From positions 14,392,058-14,456,057 of the forward strand of contig NC_068345.1 of assembly GCF_014633365.1 (NCBI RefSeq): a DNA stretch of 64,000 nt, given 5' to 3'. Shown piece by piece: positions 33,091-44,992 of the stretch (positions are counted from its first letter, which is position 1; each line of letters starts with the position of its first letter). Below the pieces are notes generated by a model. That model saw only the letters and a program-made list of their open reading frames with translations, searched no databases and had not been told where the DNA came from. This stretch comes from Diospyros lotus (lineage: Eukaryota; Streptophyta; Magnoliopsida; Ericales; Ebenaceae). A program made the position numbers and the translations under genes.

Positions 33091-34680
33091 TAGCCATAGG
33101 CATCATAACTCTTATGTTGCAACCTATGTTTCGGGGTCATGGCAGCCAAGAGGATATACCAAGCGATGATCATATCACCCTTGTGCATTGCCCATGCCTA
33201 ATGTGCTACTATTTCCTTAACTGGTGGTTTCGTAAGAAGATAGCTCTCTATCGCATAAGGAATCTTATCATACGTGAGGACTATCCTCAAGATGATCTTC
33301 TAGTTATAGAAATTAGTCCCGTTGAAGGTATTATTGCCCTCGAGTATCGATCTTATCGACATGTTTCCAGACATTCTGGATCAACAACTGAATAGAGATA
33401 TTATTATAATCATATTGAATTACGAAATCATAAATTGCAAGAAGTAACATTTTTTGATTACTCCCACTATTTTCTACGAGTTTGTCACCCTCAAGACATA
33501 ACTCGAGAAATCCCGTTGGAAGATTTCCTAGCGGGCTAGGATCCCATCTCCCCTTGCACAACCTTGAGTGACTCAACAAATTGTGCTAGGATCGATTAGG
33601 TAGGTACTTGTTACCAATTGCATCTTCATGCAACTCCTAGATTCATTGGGTTGACAACTCCTTGCCAAGCACATCTTATGTGACTCCCAATCTTTGCCTC
33701 TATACTCAGTAAGGCCTTGAGTGACTCAACAAACCCCACCTTTCTAGTTAAGTCAGACCCATCATTCAGTGACATCTCATGGCCCATGAAGCATAGGAAT
33801 CATAGGTGACACATGACCTTGAGTGACTCAACAAATCAAGTGCCAGCTAGAAACCTAATGCTTCATAATGATGGAAGGCAAGTTGGCTTAATATTAATGA
33901 GGGATTTATTATTTATTTACTTAGGTCTCATCACATGCAATTAATCAAATTAATAATGCATAATAAACGACTCAAACCGGTGTATGGTATGGATAACTAC
34001 GGCTAGTCCCCTCGAGCCATAGAAAGGAAGCTAGTGGGTCAAACCTAGGTGAAGAATCACATCTTGCTTCATAAGCACATTCTTCAAGCCTTCATTGGTC
34101 TTCGAATCTTGTCTTCAATTTAGCTCCATCTCTTGCTCTTCATACAAACTACAACTATTGCTACTCTATTCTATTCTACATACATTACATAGAATCAGAA
34201 ACCCCGAGTTACATTCGGGGGGAGTGAGATGAGAAGAGAATGTACATCAGAGTATAAGAGAGGCAGGACACGCAGACCTTATTTCAAAAACCAAATTTAC
34301 AAGCATTCATTCCCAACATAAAATAAATGGTCGACTCGATCCATACCATACACCCATCCAATCAATCACATTGATTCATTTAAATTATGTTAATTAATTG
34401 TCGCATCTATTTCAAACTTAATGAAACGCTTTCAATAAATTGAAAATTTGTATAATTTTGGAAAAACAAACTTTTTTTAATTGTGTTAGGCTTGGGCTCC
34501 ATCCATTAGTCTAACTAATAAGGCTCAACAGGACTTGGATCAACCAATACATGTCAAACATACACTAGCATCCCAATAATTAATAAATGACCCAATTAAC
34601 AGCCTTGGCCCAATTTTAATCATGGCCCATAAGTGTCATACACTCATGGATCGGATAAAAATAATAAAAAATAGCCAAAT
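33091..34680 (-). other. Copia leader of unknown content
   Basis: About 1.6 kb between the gag remnant and the GC-rich island, where the 5' leader and gag N-terminus should be. It has repeated TTGAGTGACTCAACAAA words (33565, 33720, 33830; a TGAGT-GACTCA dyad) and no convincing coding. A 103-codon plus-strand ORF at 33084 is antisense and unsupported. Confidence 0.5.
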
Positions 34681-34682
34681 AA

Positions 34683-35136
34683 TTTGGTCGGACCCCACCT
34701 GAGGGTACGAAACGCACTGGGCCATCGAAGAGTTGGCCCAGGTGCTCCTCGGGGACCCCGGGGAAGGGTCAAACCCAAGCTCGAGGGAGCGGGAGGGGTC
34801 GGGAGGCGGCTGGGCAGCATGTCGAACATGCTGCCAGACCGTAAGGCCCATTGGGCGGGTAGGACGCGCCCCAGGAGCGCTAGGGCCACGCCAGGCGCAA
34901 TGGCCGCGGCCAAGAGGGCCGCTGGGGGGCAAGCGCGGGCCGCGTGGGTCAGCCGCGGCCGCGCGCGAGTCGGGGGTAGCACCCGCAGGCCGCGGGCGGG
35001 TTGTCCGCGGGTTGCGCCCGCGCCCAGCCGCCCCACGCGCGCGCGCAGGCCCCGCTCAGCCAGGCCGTGCCCAGCGCGCGCAGGCCCCGCTCGGCCGCGT
35101 CTTTCGACGCCCCGGTGCATCCGTATGCACCCCGAA
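34683..35136 (-). other. GC-rich island in the copia leader
   Basis: About 450 bp of very GC-rich, CpG-dense DNA surrounded by AT-rich sequence, beginning about 150 bp downstream of the PBS in element sense. It contains a direct repeat, GCGCGCAGGCCCCGCTCRGCC at 35041-35061 and 35075-35095 (written with R for A/G). Long ORFs open in at least three frames on both strands (34684-35226, 34733-35230, 34644-35219) only because stop codons are scarce in GC-rich DNA; none shows a known domain. Confidence 0.75.
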
Positions 35137-35288
35137 CCCTGTTTCGCCATTTTTCTTGTCAAACACGATCTTTTGCCCTTCACCCAAAAACGTTTTGCAA
35201 TCCAAAAATACAAACACAATAATTAATTAATTATTCCACAAATAACAACATAATCGAATCCGCACGTAAGTAATTGAAATATTTTGAC

Positions 35289-35304
35289 AATGGCTCTGAT
35301 ACCA
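35289..35304 (-). promoter_or_regulatory. Primer-binding site for initiator tRNA-Met
   Basis: Minus strand TGGTATCAGAGCCATT, one base inside the 5' LTR. The first 14 bases match the complement of the plant initiator tRNA-Met 3' end. Confidence 0.88.
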
Positions 35305-35305
35305 C

Positions 35306-37262
35306 TGAAAGTAAACAATGATCGCTACGGGGCAAACAGCGTAGTTCAAAAATTTTAAGCTTACCCCGATCCCGGCGATTGGATCAACGTAGAAATCAAA
35401 TCATTCACATACAAATAAATAAATCTAACCTTTAGATTATCGAGTCGTTCGCGGATTCGAGCTGTCCAAGCGTCTGGCCTCTAACTCGTGATACGCGGCA
35501 CGCGTCCGTTGGCAAGGAGAGCGGAATAGGAGTGCTAGCTCATTCTCCTTTGCACGGCTTGTGTATGGATGGTAAAAGAACGCCCACGTTTCAAATTGAT
35601 GCGAAAAGAAACGAGAAGAGCGAACGGCAATACGTTTTTCAACTCTTGAAAAACGACACCAAAAATCACCTTATTTGGGCAACCCATAAAAATGTATTTA
35701 TAAGGAGCTCTAGGGTTTCTTAAACCCTAATGGACATGGGCTGACCCATTTAATTTAGTCCAATTAAGAACTTAATTAAATGGGTTTATTCTAATCCAAC
35801 TAGGAATATAATTAAATGGCCTAATCCTTTTATAAGTTTAAATAAAATATTTTGGCCCAAATCTAATTTAAGCCCAAACATAATATTTAATATTTGGTCC
35901 AAATCTAATTTGATCCAAATATAATATTTAATATTTAATATTTGGCCCAAATCTAATTTAGTCCAAATATAATATTTATATTAATATTTGGCTCAAATCC
36001 AATTTAGTCCAAATATTAACTTAAGCCCAAGTATATTGTATTTCCTATTTGCCACTCCAACAAATAGAAAATTATTAAATTAGAAACTCCTTCCTAATTT
36101 AATCAATTGTCATTTTAGGAAACTCTTTCCATTATGACGACTCCTCGTCATATCGACGTCATTACGTCTATTTGTTCTTTTTCCGTGAGAACCTACGACG
36201 GCACAACTTCTTGCCGAAGTGTCCCACTTAACCATACGGCCACTCTCCTGGTTTAAGCCAGGGACCGTGCCTATTGCGTATGACTCATTAGAATTCCAAA
36301 TATGTTGGCAATGTGTCGATACAAACACATAAGACAAGATTGGCCTCTAGTAAGGCATCATGCCTACCCAATTATTCAGAAGGATTCATAATCCGCAAAT
36401 AACCTTTCACGAGCATGGTTACCGTGTAATTCGATCCTCTCGTCAATGTATCTTATGTGATCTTAAGTATGGCGATGTGTTGCTTGATAACGATCACATT
36501 TGTTTTCTTCGGTCTTCTGGATATCTTCACTTAATTAGAAAGTAAATCAATAACTCCTTATTGATCTCTTTCACCATGGCCATGGATTTAAAGTGAATAT
36601 CCACCGAAGGCCCCTTAGATACATCATCCTCTATCAAGGGATAGACAAGTCCCATCTTGGTTATGCACCCATCTCCATAAGCCTCACGATATGCCCAACG
36701 ATCGCCCACGTGCAGCCTTTATCTAGGCCCATTGAAACGATGTCAAAGCATATCGGTCTTCTTATGAGATGACCGTGACAACCTCAGGTCCAAGGATTAG
36801 TTACACCCATCTCTAATGAGAATTCCATCAACATATAACCAAAATGGATTCTCATGGCGAGTCATGTCCAGTGACACGTTCTCCAACATTGATCACCTAT
36901 GTACTTGTCTAGATATCCTCATGCCTATGGGTGTGAGACCCTCATTGCTATCACATAGTAAAAGCATAGCACATACAAGTCTTACCGCAATTGTCAATGT
37001 CCATTCTTGACATTGCTACGACTTGGGACGTTTAATGATGTCTAGAAACTGTGATGCATCATCTCACATCTTTATAAATTAATCATAGTATACATCATAT
37101 GGACTTCTATCTAGTTTCATTCGGTTATTACAATAATAACAAGAAACTAATAGAATGACTTCTTGTGAATTTGAACAACTCTTTATTCAAATAATAACAT
37201 GATTACAATTGTCATTGTACAACATGCCCAATCTGATTGGGTCTAGAGCACCTACACTAACA
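35306..37262 (-). repeat. 5' LTR of the copia element
   Basis: 1957 bp, colinear with 27892-29837. Minus-strand TATAAATA is at plus 35695-35702. Confidence 0.9.
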
Positions 37263-37267
37263 CAGGC

Positions 37268-37412
37268 GTCCTTTAGGAACTGATGATTCCATCTCTGGTT
37301 CTCCTGTTTTGATGCTACTACTATAGCGGCGACTCCCACTGCTTCTTACATCTTCTATTCCTCGACTGGCGCTGATAAGGGTCATATTCCTTTGCTGTCT
37401 TGTGATTACCAT
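37268..37412 (-). pseudogene. gag: Gag N-terminus of the Tekay-like element
   Basis: From the ATG at 37412 the minus strand is open for 48 codons (MVITRQQRNMTLISASRGIE ...) to the copia boundary, where the TSD GCCTG joins it to the capsid part at 27891. Basic, serine-rich residues fit a gag N-terminus. Confidence 0.6.
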
Positions 37413-37564
37413 CTGAAAGACAAGACAAGGTCTCATTCCAGAAGAATTTCTTTAAAAAGGAAATTTTATTTCATAATATTGTATATAACATCGATTACGA
37501 GAAACATAAGGCATACACCCAAAATACTAGTAAGCGAGAACATAAGATCTTCCATGATTCTTTT

Positions 37565-38080
37565 CTATGGGTTGGCAGATTTCCAAACCCAAACATCATC
37601 TCCTATCGTGTCGTCCTCAGACTCGACCTTCGGTCCTTCGAGATCGTAGTGCACCGTTACTCCTTCTTCTTCATCGTCCGAGCTAAGGTAGTTGGCGCCC
37701 ATCATATTGGCATTGGCTGCCACCATGTCTTCCCAATTTTCATCGGGGTCGGACATTTCTTTTTCCTCCAGTTCATCTCCCTCGTACATGTTGAGGGCAT
37801 GGTCGCGGAACTGCTGGCAGTAGAAGAACAAGGATGCATAGTTGCCTTGGAGGTAAAGTCCTTTAGCTAGGTCTCTCCATACTCCTTCCATATGATTTAT
37901 CAGAAAATTGACTTGGGTAGTCATTAGGCTTGGCTGCACGAAACTGCTCGGTGGCACATCTCTTAGAATTCCTTCGAGGAGGTCCAGGCGACCGAAGACA
38001 TCCACCACAATTGGTTCATTATCTGCCCATCGGCTGATCCAGTGGGTCACCCAGAACTGCTCGAGATAATCATTTTCCAT
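37565..38080 (-). CDS. Unassigned 171-aa ORF upstream of gag in the Tekay-like element
   Basis: An intact minus-strand ORF lying 320 bp after the PBS and 150 bp before the gag start, in a different frame from gag. I do not recognise its family. The first ~110 residues look globular and rich in aromatics (EQFWVTHWISRWADNEPIVV, GVWRDLAKGLYLQGNYASLF, FYCQQFRDHALNMYEGDELE). The last ~60 are strongly acidic (SSDDEEEG, SEDDTIGDDVWVW). There is no signal peptide or membrane segment. Usual Ty3 elements begin with gag here, so this is an extra leader ORF. It is the longest undisturbed frame of this element, whose pol has many lesions. It could be an accessory protein or a captured host fragment; an untranslated leader ORF is also possible. 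Confidence 0.6.
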   Translation of the reverse strand: MENDYLEQFWVTHWISRWADNEPIVVDVFGRLDLLEGILRDVPPSSFVQPSLMTTQVNFLINHMEGVWRDLAKGLYLQGNYASLFFYCQQFRDHALNMYEGDELEEKEMSDPDENWEDMVAANANMMGANYLSSDDEEEGVTVHYDLEGPKVESEDDTIGDDVWVWKSANP

Positions 38081-38401
38081 GCTGCCATTTAAAAATTAGT
38101 TAGCTTTTCCACTATTCACCGGGAACAGTAGCCATTTAGTGTTTTGTACATGAATAGTGCACCAGGTAAGTTCCCAGGTAAGAGAGGTGGGTCACAATGG
38201 ACACACTTAAGTACCAAATCTTGCCTTAGCCAGAACTTTCCTAGACATGCACAATTCAGTACAACACACTTAAGTTCGCAGCCTTTAAGCTTCGATCATC
38301 AATCCCTTAATCTATAGATAAGGATTTCTTAATCTAAGTTTTCTAAACATCGAGTTCATAGATCCCTAAAGATCTATCCCGATTCTTCAAATAGAACTTT
38401 G

Positions 38402-38413
38402 TCTCTGATACCA
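38402..38413 (-). promoter_or_regulatory. Primer-binding site for initiator tRNA-Met
   Basis: Minus strand TGGTATCAGAGA, two bases inside the 5' LTR. The first 11 bases match the initiator tRNA-Met complement. Confidence 0.82.
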
Positions 38414-38900
38414 ACTGTAACACCCCGCCTTCCAGGGCATTCATATATGCTAGGATTTTTTTTTTTTACATCAAACATAAACCGGCAATAAATCCTCAAC
38501 ATAACTTTTATTTAATAACAGTCCCAAATAAAGTAAGGGAATGATATGCTTTAAACATGGCGGAAGCAAGATCAAAACATGTAAGAAACCTCGAAAACAT
38601 GACATATGTGGGTACATACATATTGTTCACCCAACATAACATTACAAACGATATTAAAATCTAAACAATACATCTAAATAAAATAGATAGTCCTGGTCCC
38701 ACATGGGTCCCACAAAATTTCTACCACGATCATGCCTCGATCAGTTCCTTGCCCTTCCGGCTACTTGGCTTGCCTGGAACGTGGAATATTCCAAGGACAT
38801 AATCCAATATCAGAAGATGAAATCTTCTAAGTGAGGGTTAGACATATATGAATGAATGATGCATGATGCATGGACAGTTATAAACATATACCCGCAATGT

Positions 38901-40176
38901 TGTTAGAGTTATGCCCCTACAAGCCAATTATATTTACATGTAATTGATCATATTTTTCATTGTGACTCTTTAACTTCAATCAATTATTATTATAAGGCAT
39001 TATGTTTTATTTGTCATTGATGGTTGTCTTTATTATTTCCATTCTTGACAAAGTCCATAGATCAAATAGGCTCATGGAATATAGTCATGCATAGAGATGA
39101 CGATCATGAAACATATTCCTTATAAGCCTTAATCTTAAATGTTCCTAGTCATAGAGTCATTAGGATTGGACACTAATAACTCGGATAGACTAGCATATAT
39201 GATGCATGCTCAATTAGGAGAATGTCTTGTTTCATAGACATTGGTGTGTGGACACTAGTGCATATATGTGGGTGCTTATTATAAGAATAAGTACACTGAA
39301 CTGACCCGCTACAGAATTCCTAATGGTAATTGTTTATTGTCGAATTGAAATTGCTGTGTTGCAATAGTGCAGATTGGTCCTTAGACTTGAGACATCATGG
39401 TAGTCTTATATTTGACTAGTTACGCTTTGGTTCTTTTTTGGATTTCAATGGAGTCAAAAAGTGTTTTGATTTCACCTATCAAGTCATAAATCTGGAATGG
39501 ATACATAGTTTTTGAATGATTAGGGTTTCGTCATAAAACCATACCTTAAATTCAATCAGGACATAGATTGATGAAAGGATTTTACTGCACGGTATTTGCA
39601 ATTGAAAAGGTCCATGTTTTTTCATCGTTGGCTAGGTATTCATGGCATGTTGCTAGACGTTAACCATGATATGTAGAGTTTTAGAATTAATTTGATTAAT
39701 TCTAAAACTATTAATTAAAGAGTTTAATTAAGAAGCCCATAAGATATGCTAATTAAGAAGCCCATAAGTTTAATTAAAGAGTTTAATTAATCTAATGAGT
39801 TGGGCCTTCATATAGCCCAATAGAGTTGGCCTACATCTAGCCCAATGGTGGACCTAAGGGGTTACACACTTAGGTCGAGCCTATTCCATAATTTAAAAGA
39901 GAGATACGACCCAATATGATTATGGGCCAGACCTAAATCGTTTAGGGTTTTTCAAAGGCATAATTAGGGTTTTTACTCTATAAATAGGCCACTTAAGAAG
40001 CTGAAAAAAAGAGAAAAAATTCGGATCTCTCTTGGAGGAGCCTAGGGTTTGCTAGCATTACTCGAGGCGTCATGGAAATGGTTGATCGTGTGGACCGACT
40101 TGGAGGAGTTTGCGCTTGCAACTCTACGGATCAAAGAAGGCAAAATCGAAGCGACATGGTTGGCTGGTTTCTAACA
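38901..40176 (+). mobile_element. Solo copia LTR (Tork/Angela-like)
   Basis: 1276 bp, TGTTAGAG...TTTCTAACA with a 7-bp inverted repeat and exact TSD AATGT (38896-38900 and 40177-40181). The empty site is visible at 17235-17245 in the sister LTR. TATAAATA is at 39979-39986, giving plus orientation. TTAATTAAAGAGTTTAATTAA words repeat at 39712-39790. An ORF from 40110 crosses the right border and is not a gene. Confidence 0.9.
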
Positions 40177-41561
40177 AATGTAACTTCCCAGGCCCACCAA
40201 CCCGGCACGAAATCGTAGGCAGAATCTCGAACCTCTTGCAGGATAAGCCTAACGTTGTTCCATTAATTTTCCTAGGGGAATTTCAGCTACACTCTTATGG
40301 TAACATCCCAACCCCATGCATGAATTTCAATATGACAAAAATATTGTGTCGTGCATATATCACGTTTTCCCATGCAACAGTATATGAACGAAAATGATCA
40401 TAACATGTGAAAATATTATGCATAGCAAGGAAATCATATCATATATGAGTTATAGGGATAAAACCACTCACCTTTCACAGAAATTGGGATGTCTCGAAAA
40501 ACGTGCAAATTGCCTCGATTTGCGTGCCAATTTTGAAATTTACACCAAATGGTTCACCTCAAGTCCAAAATCACCCTAGGCAAGATGTTTATTAAAAAAA
40601 AATCAATAAACACTATTTTTCCTCTATTTTCTTGCCTTTTTCTCTATCTTTCTTCAATTTTTCCTTACTAATTTCTAAAATAAATACCCACACCCATTTT
40701 TCTCCAAATATTTTTACATGGAAAATCATCAAATAACTTTCTAAACATTTAAAAAAAAAATCAAAAAATAACAAGGTGACACGCGCCCGCGCGTGTTAGG
40801 GCAATTGAGACTGACGCGTCACGCGCCGGTCGTCTTCTCCAGCCACGGCCTTGTCGGAAAGTGGGATTTTTGCACCACCAGAAAGCCTATGCCAAGTCGA
40901 TCACGATGGCATAGGTTTCATCCCGAAAGGAGCATCGGAGACTGCCTAACTGGCCACTTAAAGGCTCGGCCAGGCGGTCCGTTTCGTTTTCCGGCGAGGC
41001 TTCGAATAGCCTTCAAATCTCAACCAAAATGCTTTAAAATGCAAAGAAATGATCCTTACCTTATGGGAAACAAAAGCCCCTTATCCTTGCCTCTCAATTC
41101 GTTCGAAATAGCCTTCGATTTGAGCCTCCAACTTCTGAAAATTTTGGCCATCAAGAGCTCTATTTATAGGCGAATGTTGAGCTTCGAAATGGCCTTGGAT
41201 GGCTTACGCACTTCCTTAGGCATCTTCACCACCACCAGATCGATCTAAAGGCACTAATATTCTCCTGCAAAAGCGAGTTGCAGGTCTCCCATTTTTTGCC
41301 AGCTTTCTTGGTCAATTTTCTTGAAATTCCGGCCACTCTGGTGGTCGTTTTCGGCTCATGATGGTTCCTACGAGATCCCTGACCATCCCTCGTGCTAGCC
41401 CATTGCCTGAAATGGTCAGCCAGAGCTGGTGCGTCACTGTCAGAAGCCACGGCTATGGAGTTTTTGAAATTGCAGTTTCTCCCCCCTTAGATTGGATTTT
41501 TCCATTTTGGCCCCCTTTCCTCACAACCCCTACACTTTCCTCAATTTCCATCGAGCCCTTT

Positions 41562-44140
41562 TGTAGTGACCCGTATCAGGGCTTAAAAGATTTTAAAAAA
41601 TTATTTATTTTGAGACTTGGAGTTTTGGAGCTAAAGTAATTTTATCTATTTATTTATTCATTTATTTATTTTGACCAAGGAAATTATTTCATGTGAATTA
41701 TGATTTAAAAGAGGGTATTATTAGTATTATTCAAAAATTATTATGAGAGAGGCAAATCAGGAAAATAATGAGGATAGGGCGCTGATTTAAAAAGGGTAAT
41801 TTGGGTAAATCCAATTTGGGCTAGGTTTAAGGGGTTTAAGCTTATATATATACATGCTACAGTGCCCTAGAGAGTTGCGCCAAGTTGCATTCTAGGCAAG
41901 CTGGGAGGCAGAGAGAAGGGAGGAAAGGCATAGGCGCGTAGCATTGAGGTAACTCTTGGTTTCTATTCCTTCTTTTCATTACAGAGATCTCCAACCCATT
42001 AAGAATAAAGCACTGGTCACGCTGGTTTCATTTACATATAGGTTTGCATTATATATAACAGAGGAGAGTGCAGAGACTTGGGATTTCAATTCATAGCGTT
42101 AAGGCAAGTGCTTCTTCTTCTTGATTTTTGTTGGATATTCAAGTTTCAACCATAAGATAACCTTTCAAGCAAATTTTTAGTGATATTTCAGTTTCTATTC
42201 ATTCATATGTATATATATATATACGCTCATATATAATGTATTACAGTGAGTTCCTTTTGGTGATCTATCTTTGATTTTCTAAGTTTAATTCCATTTCAAT
42301 GGGAATTTGATCTTCCCATGCTCTCTTGCGGAATGGTTTAGCCTTAGGATGATTTGTTTGGGTTATATATATATATATATATAGTTAAGTTGCAGAGAGT
42401 ATATATATATATATACGTATATCATGTTGTAGAGGATGGAGGGACCTTGAATTTGAGTTCTTAATTCAATTTGATCCTTTCTAGTTGAGATGTATCATGT
42501 TTCCAATGATTCTTCTTTGAATCAACTAGTTTAAGAGTTGATTTCTTAATTAAATTGCATAAGCTTTGTGAAGGCTCTCGTAGTATCAGATTATAAGCAG
42601 AAAATTTTACTGTAGCGATTTACTGTAGCGATTAATGTAGCAAATGCACTGTAGCGCCGAATCTGATTTTAACTAATTTATTTATTTATTTATTTTGTTT
42701 AATTATTCCTTCTTAATAAGTCTTTAAAAATTTGATTTAAAATTCTTATTAATGAAGCTTAATGAGTTTTAATGAACACTTATACCTCATAAATCATTCT
42801 TAAGCATGTTTTATACATCTAGCTTATCTTTAATGTCATAAGACTTGAGATGTATTATTTATCATTGATTTTTAATTAAAATAAATATTATTGTATCCAT
42901 TACTCCATATTAATTCTTAAGAGATTTAATATTAGTTGCCTCAACATAATTTATCAAACATTCAAAGTTTTAATGTTCTAAAATCCTTAAGACTTGCAAT
43001 TGGAGTTTAATAATGCTTTCCAAGTTCAATGAGTGCTAAGCTAATTGCCTTGGTTGAAGAGTAGTAATTAAATTGAGTTAAGAGTTAGAGGCTCAATATT
43101 CTTATAATCATTCCAAGGTACCAAGTCTCTAATACATTGAGAATTGAGACAAATGCATTGCACGAGATTATATGAGTTTATGTGCATTCATGATTGAGTG
43201 AGCATTGAGCATGAGATTACTTGGAGCATTTCATATTGTGTGCTAGCACGTACTTGATGCATCATGCATTGATAGGCGGCCTAGTCCGCAATGGGATCCC
43301 TTGAGCTTGTTTTTGAGATTATCAACTATCGGTAGTTAGGGGCACGTACGGCCCTAGCGAGTTATTTTATTTTTTCTCCCAGCTTATGGAGCAGGGGTTT
43401 CGACCCTAGTGTATTTATATGTGCTTATTGTTTATTGTTGCAGGTTCCAGCCACAGGTAGGTATGAGATTTGTTCCTCGGCCTTGTGCCATTAGATGTGT
43501 TGCATTGAGCTATGTGGGCCTTAGTGCCAATATTTGCATTCTTGCATGAGTTATATGTTTAATTAAACCTGCATGTCAATCAAGGAATTGAGTTTATTTC
43601 AATATGTCCCTCAATTGAGTATTTATATCATTCGGTCCACGACTAACCAACCTCTATATTGAGTAAGTTAGATATTCCTCATTTTGAGATGAGTTGGTCG
43701 AGTCAAGTTCGAGACTTTCCTTGATTCCGTATTATTGTTTCTCCATTGCTTATTACTTGTTGAGTCTTGCGAATCACCTTGTATTCCTCACCATTCCAGG
43801 TACTAGAGATAAAGCACCTGAGGTTGGTCCTAGCAGTAGCAGTGGGGGACGCTACTTTTTTTCTGTGTACGCGGAGCCTGCTCACACCGTGAGATTCTGG
43901 TGTTATGGTTTTTAGTTTGTAGTTGACTTTCTTTCCTTATGTTGAGGGATATGTTATCCAGTTGCCAATATTGGCCGAGATGTTATGTTGAGCTTATAGA
44001 CTCAAGGAGACTTATGTTACTTCTTTATGTTATCTCTCTGTTATGATAGTTTGTTTCAAATTCTTCATTTTTATTATTTCTTTTAGTTTTAATTTCGTCA
44101 ACGTAGCATCTTTTCCTTGGCTATAGGGGAGGGTGTTACA
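41562..44140 (+). mobile_element. Solo gypsy LTR (same broad family as 15712 and 59016)
   Basis: TGTAGTGACCCG...GGGTGTTACA, about 2.58 kb. CCCTT lies at 41556-41560 and 44141-44145, with one extra T before the TG, so the TSD is slightly imperfect. The GAGCATTGAGCATGAGATTA-like stretch (43200), GGCGGCCTAGTCCGCAATGG (43276) and TTACTTGTTGAGTCTTG (43753) align with 45135-45560 and 60910-61330. TA runs at 42364-42383 and 42401-42414. No coding domain. Confidence 0.8.
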
Positions 44141-44613
44141 CCCTTAAGTTCCAATCTTTCAATTTCCTCTTTGCCACTTTTGCAAAAAATGACATTTTCA
44201 CCCCCTTCGAGCAACTTTGGAAAATTACACTTAGGCTCGTTTCTCCGTTTAGGCTTTAAACCTACTCGTTTATTCCTGAAACCTTTGAAGGGTTGCTCTA
44301 CTCGACAAACCGAAGCTTCCCATAGCTTCCGTTATCATTTCGGGAGTCTCCTACAAGAATTCGATTTTTCAGTTTAAATGGCGGCTGCATTTTTGTTGTA
44401 TCAAAAATCGTTCCTGATTGCATTTCTTTCGGTTGTAAAAATCGTGCCTCAAGATGCTTGTTAGAGGAATTTCTATTTCTTAGACATTTAAGCTTTAGGG
44501 TACTTCCTTTAGTCAATTTGGTAAATTTTTCAGGCTTTTCAGATACCTAATTTTCCTGAATCTCTATTTTTCCTCTAAAACAATGACCCAAAGTTCTTGG
44601 GTATTACATTGAG

Positions 44614-44815
44614 TGTGTCATTCGAATGAGTCCTTGAAAGATCCAAATAGCCTTTGCTTTGTTTCATCTAGCATTCGAATGAGATTCCCTATCATTCGAA
44701 TGACCCGTGTGTATTCCATTCACTCATTCGAATGTGTTCCATTCTGCCCATTCCAAATGCTTTAGTTCCTTCAAATTCATTCGAATGAATTTTGGAGACA
44801 TTTGAATGGTAGTAA
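44614..44815 (+). repeat. ATTCGAATG palindrome series, right part
   Basis: CATTCGAATGAG words at about 44620, 44672, 44694, 44726 and 44779, with decayed forms. It continues the series 16619-16740 across the Tekay-like insertion. Confidence 0.75.
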
Positions 44816-44960
44816 GGTGCAAGTCACTCACACTAAATTTTTCATGCACTACATTCCTTTTGGCAACCAATAATGTAAGAACTCCAAAGTTAAGCGTGCT
44901 CAGGTGAGAGTAGTGATAGGTGGGTGACCCCACTGGGTGGTTTTCATGTAGCACCCTCAA

Positions 44961-44990
<30 letters not shown>
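44961..44990 (+). repeat. (AAAT)n microsatellite
   Basis: About seven AAAT units inside the solo gypsy LTR 15712-45910. Confidence 0.9.

Positions 44991-44992
<2 letters not shown>

Larger units (their letters stand above)
27892..37262 (-). mobile_element. Complete Ty1/copia element (Tork/Angela-like) inside gag
   Basis: 9371 bp, TSD CAGGC exact (27887-27891 and 37263-37267). LTRs 27892-29837 and 35306-37262 are close copies. Read on the minus strand: 5' LTR, initiator tRNA-Met PBS, a long leader with a GC-rich island, a gag remnant, protease, integrase, RT, RNase H, PPT, 3' LTR. Integrase before RT is diagnostic of copia. The minus strand starts TGTTAGTGTAGGTGCTCTAG. Every domain is in pieces in different frames, and parts of gag and RT are missing, so it is non-autonomous now. 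Confidence 0.93.
16749..44608 (-). mobile_element. Complete Tekay-like Ty3/gypsy chromovirus with nested insertions
   Basis: The TSD TTGAG is exact on both sides (16744-16748 and 44609-44613). The 3' LTR is 16749-19090 and the 5' LTR 38416-44608, which is 2.33 kb once two insertions are removed. Minus-strand order: PBS for initiator tRNA-Met, an extra 171-codon ORF, gag, zinc knuckles and protease, RT, RNase H, integrase, chromodomain, PPT. Three insertions split the interior (20630-23084, 24747-26317, 27892-37262). Over the first ~400 aligned bases the two LTRs show about 11 substitutions by my eye count. Many stops and frameshifts make pol non-functional. Confidence 0.93.
38416..44608 (-). 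repeat. 5' LTR of the Tekay-like element, split by two insertions
   Basis: TGTAACACCCCGCC...GGGTATTACA, colinear with 16749-19090 once 38901-40181 and about 41562-44145 are removed (about 2.33 kb left). Minus-strand TATAAATA is at plus 41161-41168. The intact 3' LTR serves as the empty-site reference for both nested insertions. Confidence 0.9.

Noticed and set aside
33084..33395. 103-codon ORF in the copia leader
   Set aside because: Antisense to the element and without recognisable motifs.
34644..35230. Three long ORFs in the GC-rich block
   Set aside because: Open on both strands only because stops are rare in GC-rich DNA; no domain is visible.
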